DNA of 64,000 bases from Streptomyces sp. NBC_00234 (GTDB lineage: Bacteria > Actinomycetota > Actinomycetes > Streptomycetales > Streptomycetaceae), in NCBI RefSeq assembly GCF_036195325.1, contig NZ_CP108101.1, forward strand, positions 5,394,001 through 5,458,000. The letters are read 5' to 3'. The notes under the pieces were generated by a model that searched no databases, was not told where the DNA came from, and saw nothing but the letters and a program-made list of their open reading frames with translations. Positions 57,867-64,000 of this stretch are shown piece by piece; within the stretch, counting starts at the first letter, position 1, and each line of letters begins with the position of its first letter. The position numbers and the translations under genes are program-made.

Positions 57867-60866
57867 ATGCCCGTAGCGCGTAAGCAAGTTGGAGCAACCG
57901 GGACGCAATCCGTCACCATTAGTTTCGCCGGGTTCAACCGGGCCTGGGCGGCCTGGATCGGCGACCGTCTCGAACGGCGTGGTGTACGGGTCGTCTATCA
58001 GCGGTGGGACCCCCAGGCGGGTGCCACGCTGGAGGACGAACTGCGGAACGTGATGCTCGCCCCCGGCCGCATCCTCGTCGTCCTCAGTGACTGGTACTTC
58101 CAGCTCGGTCCCCGCAGCCACGACGAGTGGAACCGCGCGCTCCGCACGGTGGTTGCCCCGGAGGCCGGACGCTTCGCCGCCGTCTCCGTCACCACCTCCG
58201 CGCTGCCCGGCGCCACGTCGGTCTTCGGCGCCGCCGATCTGACCAACGTCGGCGAGGACGAGGCGGAGCGGCGCATGCTCGCCCACCTCGGCCTGCCCAC
58301 GGAGCCCCTGGCCCGCCCGGAGGGTGGACGGCCCGGACCGCGCTTCCCGGCCGACACCCCCGAGGTGTGGAGCAGCAGGGTGCCGCGCCGCAACACCCGC
58401 TTCACCGGCCGCGAGGCCCTGCTCAGCGAGGCGTACCACGCGCTTCAGGGGGCGGGCCCGGGTGCCGGGGTCGTCACGCTGCACGGCATGTCCGGCGTGG
58501 GCAAGACCCAGCTCGCCGCGGAATACGTCTACCGGTTCGGCTCCGACTACGACGTGGTCTGGTGGGTGCCCGCCGACCGTCGCGCCCTCTACCGCCAGCG
58601 CCTCGCCGAACTCGCCCCGGAACTGGGCCTGGTCACCGGCGCCGAGTACGGGGAGCGGCTGCGCGCCGTCCGGGACTCCCTGCGGCGCGGACAGCCGCAC
58701 TCCCACTGGCTGCTGATCCTGGACGGAGCCGACGAGCCCGACCAGATCTGGGACCTCGTACCGACCGGCCCGGGACATGTGCTGATCACCTCCCGCAACC
58801 CGGAATGGCGCGAACACAACAGCCACCTGGTGGAGGTTCCGGTGTACGACCGCGACGAATCGGTCTCCTTCATCCGCCGCCGCGCCCCGCGCCTCACGCA
58901 CAGCGAGGCCGACCAGCTGGCGAACGCGCTGGAGGACCTCCCGCTGCTCCTCGACCAGACGGCCGGCTGGCTCAACGACTCGGACATGTCCGTCGCGGAG
59001 TACATCGAACTCCTCGAAGGCGGCATCGACCAGGACGTCGTCAAGGTGTCGGCCGACTTCCCGCTGGCCTTCCAGACCGCCTGGTCGATACTGCTGAACA
59101 AGCTCAGGGAGACCGTCCCGGAGTCCGTGGACCTGCTGCGGCTGTGCAGCTTCTTCGCCCCCGGCTCCATCCCCGTACGGCTCCTGAAGGAGATGCCGCC
59201 CGGCGATCTCCCCGAGCAGCTCTCCGGCCTGATGAACGATCCGCTGCTGTGGAACCGCGCGATCGGCCAGTTGCGGCAGTACTCCGTCGTCCGGCTGGAG
59301 TCCCACGAGTCCTCCGTGGAGGAGGCCGCCTCCTCCGGCGAGTCGATCTACCTGCACCGGATGGTCCACAAGATCGTCGGTACGGACATGCCGGAACGGG
59401 ACCGCCGGGAGTTCATCGACGTCGTCCGCAAGGCCCTGGCCGCCGCCGACCCCGGGCGCCCCATCGACGCCGTCTACTGGCCCGCGTACGCCGAGATCGC
59501 CCCGCACCTGAAGTGGGCCGAGGTCCTGGAGAGCAAGGACCCCGCCGTACAGAGCCTGGTCCTCAACTGCCTTCGCTACATGTACTTCTCCGGGGAGTAC
59601 CGGGCGGGCATCAAGCTCGGCGAACGCGCCATGACCGCCTGGCGGGAGCTGCTCGGCGAGACCCACCCCCGGGTGTGGGACCTCAGCTACAACTACGCCA
59701 ACCTGCTGCGGGCCGTGGGCGACTACGCCGAGACGGAAGCCATGGAGCGCGCCGTCGTCGACCACCTGCGCGCCGAACGCGGTGCGGAGGACCTGGAACA
59801 CCTGCGGGCCGCCAACGGTCTCGCCGCGGACCTCCGGGGCCTCGGCCGCTACGACGAGGCACTGGAACTCTCCCGGTGGCTCCTCGGCTCCTACCGCGAC
59901 CTGCTCGGCGATCAGGACGCCCGTACCGTCAACGCCCAGAACAACCTGGCCATTTCACTGCGCCTGCTCGGCCGGTACGAGGAGTCCCTGGAGCTCAACC
60001 GGCGCACCCTGGAGGCCCGCCGCCAGCTGCTCAAGGCGCGGCACGGCTGGACCCTCATCTCCGAGATCAACTACGCCACCGACCTGCGGCTCCTCGGCCG
60101 CTACGGCGAGGCCGAGTCGCTCCAGGCGCAGAGCGCGCGCGTGCACCGGATCGCCCTGGGCGAGGACAACCCGCAGACCCTGCTCGCCGAGTACAACCTG
60201 GCGCTCTGCCGGTACCGCTCCGGCGAACGGGGCAAGGCGGCCACGGCGTTCACCCGGGTCCTGGAACGCTGCGAACGCGTCCTCGGCGAACAGGACCCGC
60301 TGACCCTGATGTTCGCGGCCGGACAGAGCTGCTTCGCCCGCGAGCACGCCGACATCGACCAGGCCAGGACCATAAGCGATTACGTCATCAACGGGTATCT
60401 GATGATGCTCGGCGAGGGCCACCCGTACGTCGCGGGAACCCGGTCCAACCACGCCCTGATCCTGCGCAACGTCGGTGAGCGGGACCAGGCCCACCAGCTC
60501 ATCGAGAAGGCGCTCGCCGACATGACGAGGTCCGTGGGGGAGAACCACCCCTGGACCCTGGGCTGCGCGATCAACGCCTCGGCGCTGCGCAACCTGGTGG
60601 GCGACCCGGAGTCCGCCGCCGCGCTCACCGAGCTCACCGTCACCCGTGCCACCGAAGTCCTCGGCCGGACCCACCCGTTGACCCTGTCAGCCAGGATCGC
60701 GCACGCGGCGGACCTGCGCGGTCTGCGGGACCGGCTGCGGGCGGAGAAGGTCGAGAACGAGGCGCTCGGCGACCTGGTGGCGACCCTCGGCGCGCAGCAC
60801 GTCCACACCGTGTCGGCCCGCTCGCGCAACCGGCCGTTCTGGGACTTCGAGCCCCAGATGATCTGA
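57867..60866 (+). CDS. fxsT: TIR-NB-ARC-TPR protein of the FxSxx-COOH system (FxsT-like)
   Basis: 999-residue STAND-type protein. A TIR-like domain (~8-120, TQSVTISFAGFNRAWAAWIGDRLERRG) is followed by an NB-ARC ATPase with Walker A GMSGVGKT (207-214) and Walker B WLLILDGADEP, a winged-helix part (~430-520), and ~10 TPR-like repeats to the C-terminus (EYRAGIKLGERAMTAWRELLGETHP, AQNNLAISLRLLGRYEESLELN). It resembles plant and animal NLR architecture. It may sense the modified peptide or an invader through the TPRs and signal through the TIR domain. NADase activity is not assured, as I did not confirm the catalytic Glu. Confidence 0.87.
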   Translation: MPVARKQVGATGTQSVTISFAGFNRAWAAWIGDRLERRGVRVVYQRWDPQAGATLEDELRNVMLAPGRILVVLSDWYFQLGPRSHDEWNRALRTVVAPEAGRFAAVSVTTSALPGATSVFGAADLTNVGEDEAERRMLAHLGLPTEPLARPEGGRPGPRFPADTPEVWSSRVPRRNTRFTGREALLSEAYHALQGAGPGAGVVTLHGMSGVGKTQLAAEYVYRFGSDYDVVWWVPADRRALYRQRLAELAPELGLVTGAEYGERLRAVRDSLRRGQPHSHWLLILDGADEPDQIWDLVPTGPGHVLITSRNPEWREHNSHLVEVPVYDRDESVSFIRRRAPRLTHSEADQLANALEDLPLLLDQTAGWLNDSDMSVAEYIELLEGGIDQDVVKVSADFPLAFQTAWSILLNKLRETVPESVDLLRLCSFFAPGSIPVRLLKEMPPGDLPEQLSGLMNDPLLWNRAIGQLRQYSVVRLESHESSVEEAASSGESIYLHRMVHKIVGTDMPERDRREFIDVVRKALAAADPGRPIDAVYWPAYAEIAPHLKWAEVLESKDPAVQSLVLNCLRYMYFSGEYRAGIKLGERAMTAWRELLGETHPRVWDLSYNYANLLRAVGDYAETEAMERAVVDHLRAERGAEDLEHLRAANGLAADLRGLGRYDEALELSRWLLGSYRDLLGDQDARTVNAQNNLAISLRLLGRYEESLELNRRTLEARRQLLKARHGWTLISEINYATDLRLLGRYGEAESLQAQSARVHRIALGEDNPQTLLAEYNLALCRYRSGERGKAATAFTRVLERCERVLGEQDPLTLMFAAGQSCFAREHADIDQARTISDYVINGYLMMLGEGHPYVAGTRSNHALILRNVGERDQAHQLIEKALADMTRSVGENHPWTLGCAINASALRNLVGDPESAAALTELTVTRATEVLGRTHPLTLSARIAHAADLRGLRDRLRAEKVENEALGDLVATLGAQHVHTVSARSRNRPFWDFEPQMI

Positions 60867-60886
60867 CCGGACGCACCCCTGACAGG

Positions 60887-60933
60887 CCGAAGGGCCCGGC
60901 CCCGCGATCGATGCGCGGGACCGGGCCCTTCGG
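60887..60933. terminator. Bidirectional terminator between fxsT and kgd
   Basis: 13-bp perfect stem CCGAAGGGCCCGG / CCGGGCCCTTCGG with a 21-nt loop that itself contains GCGATCGATGCGC. It lies between the two converging genes. Confidence 0.85.
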
Positions 60934-60949
60934 TTCGTACAGCGGCTGA

Positions 60950-63900
60950 TCAGGCTTCGAAGACCTCGGCGACCAGCTGCGCCTGCTCGGCCTGGTGGCG
61001 CTTGGCCGAGCCGACCGCCGGGGACGAGCCGTGCGGTCGCGAGATGCGACGCAGGCGCTCACCGTGCGGGACGTCGGCGCCGACGGCCAGGTCCAGGTGG
61101 TCGATCAGGTTGAGCGCGATGAACGGCCACGCACCCTGGTTGGCCGGCTCCTCCTGGGCCCAGAGGTACTTCTCGGCGTTCGGGTACTTGGCGATCTCTG
61201 CCTGGATCTCGGCACCCGGCAGCGGGTACAGACGCTCCAGACGGATGATCGCCGTCTCCGTGTCGCCACGCTTCTCGCGCTCGGCGTCCAGGTCGTAGTA
61301 GAGCTTGCCGGCGCAGAAGACGACCTTGCGGACCGCTTCCGCCTTGACCGACTCGTCGCCGATGACCGGACGGAAGCCACCGGTGGTGAACTCCTCCGCC
61401 TTCGAGGCCGCCGCCTTGAGGCGCAGCATCGACTTCGGCGTGAAGACGATCAGCGGCTTGTGGTGCGGGTTGTGCACCTGCCACCGCAGAAGGTGGAAGT
61501 AGTTCGACGGCAGCGTGGGCATGGCCACCGTCATGTTGTCCTGCGCGCACATCTGGAGGAAGCGCTCGGGGCGTGCGGACGAGTGGTCCGGGCCCTGGCC
61601 CTCGTAGCCGTGCGGCAGGAGCAGCGTGACGCCGGAGGTCTGGCCCCACTTCTGCTCGGCGGAGGAGATGAACTCGTCGACGACGGTCTGCGCGCCGTTG
61701 ACGAAGTCACCGAACTGCGCCTCCCAGATGACCAGCGACTCCGGACGGGCCAGCGAGTAGCCGTACTCGAAGCCCATCGCCGCGTACTCGCTGAGCAGCG
61801 AGTCGTAGACGTTGTAACGGGCCTGGTCGTCGGAGAGGTAGAGCAGCGGGGTGTAGTCCTCGCCGGTCTTCTGGTCGACGAGCACCGCGTGGCGCTGGCC
61901 GAACGTGCCGCGGCGGGTGTCCTGGCCGGCGAGCCGGACCGGGGTGCCCTCCATCAGCAGCGATCCGATGGCCAGGGTCTCGCCCATGCCCCAGTCGATC
62001 GTGCCGTTCTCCACGGACGCGGCACGACGCTGCATCTGCGGCATCAGGCGCGGGTGGACGGTGATCTCGTCGGGGATGTTCACCTGCGACTCGGCGATCG
62101 CCTTGACGACCTCCGAGGAGATCGCGGTGTTCACCGCCACCGGGAACTCGGCTTGGACGTCCGGGATGTGCGGCTGGGACGGCGCCGAGGTGGCCTCGCG
62201 GACCTCCGCGAAGACCTTCTCCAGCTGGCCCTGGAAGTCCTGGAGGGCCTGCTCGGCCTCTTCCAGCGTGATGTCGCCGCGACCGATGAGGGACTCGGTG
62301 TAGAGCTTGCGCACCGAGCGCTTCTTGTCGATCAGGGTGTACATCTGCGGGTTGGTGAACTCCGGGTTGTCGCCCTCGTTGTGACCGCGGCGGCGGTAGC
62401 AGATGAGGTCGATCACGACGTCCTTGTTGAACGTCTGCCGGTACTCGAAGGCGAGCCGCGCGACGCGGACCACGGCCTCCGGGTCGTCGCCGTTGACGTG
62501 GATGATCGGCGCCTCGATCATGCGCGCCACGTCGGTGGCGTACATCGAGGAGCGCGAGGACTCCGGGGCGGCGGTGAAGCCGACCTGGTTGTTGATCACC
62601 ACGTGCACGGTGCCGCCGGTGCGGTAGCCGCGCAGCTGCGACATGTTGAGCGTCTCGGCGACGACGCCCTGGCCCGCGAAGGCCGCGTCGCCGTGGAGCG
62701 CGACGGGCAGGACCGTGAAGTCCGTGCCGCCCTTGTTGATGATGTCCTGCTTGGCGCGGGCGATGCCCTCGAGGACCGGGTCGACCGCCTCCAGGTGCGA
62801 GGGGTTGGCGGCCAGCGAGACCTTGATCTGCTCGCCGTCGAGACCGGTGAAGGTGCCCTCGGCGCCCAGGTGGTACTTGACGTCGCCGGAGCCGTGCATC
62901 GACCGCGGGTCGAGGTTGCCCTCGAACTCCCGGAAGATCTGGGCGTACGACTTGCCCACGATGTTCGCGAGGACGTTCAGCCGGCCGCGGTGGGCCATGC
63001 CGATGACGACCTCGTCGAGGCGGGCCTCGGCGGCGGAGTCGATGACCGCGTCGAGCAGCGGGATGACGGACTCGCCGCCCTCCAGCGAGAAGCGCTTCTG
63101 GCCGACGTACTTCGTCTGCAGGAAGGTCTCGAACGCCTCGGCCGCGTTGAGGCGGCGCAGGATCCGCAGCTGCTCCTCGCGCTCCGGAGCGGGGCGCGGA
63201 CGCTCCACCCGGTCCTGGAGCCACTTGCGTTCCTTCGGCTCCTGGATGTGCATGAACTCGATGCCGGTGGTGCGGCAGTACGACTCGCGCAGGACACCGA
63301 GGATGTCGCGGAGCTTCATCATCGTCTTGCCGGCGAAACCGCCGACCGCGAAGTCCCGCTCCAGGTCCCACAGGGTGAGGCCGTGCTCGGTGATGTCGAG
63401 GTCGGGGTGCTTGCGCTGGCGGTACTCCAGCGGGTCGGTGTCGGCCATGACGTGGCCGCGGACCCGGTAGGAGTGGATCAGCTCGAAGACCCGCGCGGCC
63501 TTGGTGACGTCGTCGTCGTGCGAGGCGTCGATGTCCCGGAGCCAGCGGACCGGCTCGTAGGGGATGCGCAGCGCCTTGAAGATCTCGTCGTAGAAGTCGT
63601 TCTCGCCGAGCAGCAGCTGGCTCAGGACGCGCAGGAACTCGCCGGAGGCGGCGCCCTGGATGACCCGGTGGTCGTACGTCGAGGTCAGCGTCATGACCTT
63701 CGAGATGCCCAGCTTGTTCAGGGTGTCCTGCGAGGTGCCCTGGAACTCCGCCGGGTAGTCCATCGCGCCGACGCCCATGATGAGGCCCTGTCCGGGCATC
63801 AGGCGGGGCACCGAGTGAACGGTGCCGATGCCGCCGGGGTTGGTCAGCGAGGCGGTGACTCCGGAGAAGTCGTCCATGCCGAGCTTGCCGACGCGGGCAC

Positions 63901-64000
63901 GGCGGACGATGTCCTCGTACGCCTGCCAGAACTCGAAGAAGTTGAGCGTCTCGGCCTTCTTGATGGCCGCGACGACGAGCTGGCGGTCGCCGTTGGGCTT
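60950..64000 (-). CDS. kgd: Multifunctional 2-oxoglutarate dehydrogenase (partial, 5' end outside the window)
   Basis: The window shows about 1016 codons of the C-terminal part; the frame is open to the right edge, so the start and the N-terminal residues lie beyond 64000. An E2-type acyltransferase-like segment contains TSTYDHRVIQGAASG. The thiamine-dependent E1 domain follows (VVIGMAHRGRLNVLANIVGK, ALHGDAAFAGQG, CYRRRGHNEGDNP) and ends with the pyrimidine-binding and C-terminal domains. This fused E1o-E2o form is characteristic of actinobacteria and links the TCA cycle at 2-oxoglutarate. The ATG at 63877 is internal. Confidence 0.95.
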   Translation of the reverse strand, partial: KPNGDRQLVVAAIKKAETLNFFEFWQAYEDIVRRARVGKLGMDDFSGVTASLTNPGGIGTVHSVPRLMPGQGLIMGVGAMDYPAEFQGTSQDTLNKLGISKVMTLTSTYDHRVIQGAASGEFLRVLSQLLLGENDFYDEIFKALRIPYEPVRWLRDIDASHDDDVTKAARVFELIHSYRVRGHVMADTDPLEYRQRKHPDLDITEHGLTLWDLERDFAVGGFAGKTMMKLRDILGVLRESYCRTTGIEFMHIQEPKERKWLQDRVERPRPAPEREEQLRILRRLNAAEAFETFLQTKYVGQKRFSLEGGESVIPLLDAVIDSAAEARLDEVVIGMAHRGRLNVLANIVGKSYAQIFREFEGNLDPRSMHGSGDVKYHLGAEGTFTGLDGEQIKVSLAANPSHLEAVDPVLEGIARAKQDIINKGGTDFTVLPVALHGDAAFAGQGVVAETLNMSQLRGYRTGGTVHVVINNQVGFTAAPESSRSSMYATDVARMIEAPIIHVNGDDPEAVVRVARLAFEYRQTFNKDVVIDLICYRRRGHNEGDNPEFTNPQMYTLIDKKRSVRKLYTESLIGRGDITLEEAEQALQDFQGQLEKVFAEVREATSAPSQPHIPDVQAEFPVAVNTAISSEVVKAIAESQVNIPDEITVHPRLMPQMQRRAASVENGTIDWGMGETLAIGSLLMEGTPVRLAGQDTRRGTFGQRHAVLVDQKTGEDYTPLLYLSDDQARYNVYDSLLSEYAAMGFEYGYSLARPESLVIWEAQFGDFVNGAQTVVDEFISSAEQKWGQTSGVTLLLPHGYEGQGPDHSSARPERFLQMCAQDNMTVAMPTLPSNYFHLLRWQVHNPHHKPLIVFTPKSMLRLKAAASKAEEFTTGGFRPVIGDESVKAEAVRKVVFCAGKLYYDLDAEREKRGDTETAIIRLERLYPLPGAEIQAEIAKYPNAEKYLWAQEEPANQGAWPFIALNLIDHLDLAVGADVPHGERLRRISRPHGSSPAVGSAKRHQAEQAQLVAEVFEA

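Noticed and set aside
63877..64000. End of kgd at the ATG at 63877
   Set aside because: Codons continue in frame to the window edge and encode conserved-looking protein (FFEFWQAYEDIVRRARVGKLG), so this ATG is internal.
1..64000. tRNA, rRNA genes or CRISPR arrays
   Set aside because: I noticed no tRNA or rRNA-like sequence and no regularly spaced repeats. The element's att site is in sodN, not in a tRNA gene.

Overview
This is a Streptomyces chromosome segment. G+C is very high with strong third-position G/C bias, and the window carries hallmark genes: a WhiB-like protein, a SigB-like sigma factor with its anti-sigma factor, nickel superoxide dismutase, a snapalysin, a family 2B encapsulin and the fused 2-oxoglutarate dehydrogenase. 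The order wblE - sigH/prsH - encapsulin - sodN/sodX - amino-acid ABC transporter - malic enzyme - 2-oxoglutarate dehydrogenase matches, from memory, the S. coelicolor region around SCO5240-SCO5281. Most of the window is therefore conserved core chromosome, interrupted by one integrated element.

Region 1 (1-17.9 kb): wblE, a lipid kinase, the stress module prsH-sigH, a zinc-finger protein, a Na+/H+ antiporter, a PLP deaminase-like enzyme, an amidase and the NO-detoxification pair nsrR-hmp with a clear NsrR-type operator. Then come a cyclic-nucleotide-domain encapsulin shell followed by a polyprenyl synthase (likely cargo) with two strong hairpins between them, the divergent protease/regulator pair snpA-snpR with a LysR box, and several small enzymes.

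Region 2 (about 17.96-33.88 kb): an integrative mobilizable element of about 14.9 kb in the 3' end of sodN, with direct-repeat att sites at 19010-19033 and 33858-33881. It has int, a MerR/excisionase-like gene, an XRE regulator, a DUF3631 ATPase, mobC and a relaxase, but no conjugative translocase. Cargo: (a) a low-G+C two-gene unit encoding a zinc-hook SMC/Rad50-like ATPase with a C-terminal HEPN-like motif and a small partner with a similar motif, a candidate defence or toxin system; (b) a peptide-modification cluster with a 45-residue precursor-like ORF, radical SAM enzyme, kinase-fold protein, two NUDIX hydrolases, an ATP-binding protein and a TPR regulator. A relic integrase tail just outside the left att site shows that an earlier, related element used the same site.

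Region 3 (33.86-47.3 kb): sodN and sodX, a CGNR regulator, a methyltransferase, an ECF sigma factor with a membrane partner, an amino-acid ABC transporter, malic enzyme, a quinone-reductase-like enzyme, an HTH/Clp-N pair with twin operators, and a DUF4097-PadR pair with a palindromic operator.

Region 4 (47.4-60.9 kb): a long co-directional array that looks like one NTP-driven signalling or conflict system. It holds a CU044_2847-type protein, trypsin-like protease with a VMAP-like C-terminus, a hidden 36-codon coupled ORF, MoxR AAA+ ATPase, vWA/TPR protein, FxsA RiPP precursor, FxsB radical SAM maturase, HExxH-type peptide hydroxylase, and a TIR/NB-ARC/TPR protein. The window ends inside 2-oxoglutarate dehydrogenase.
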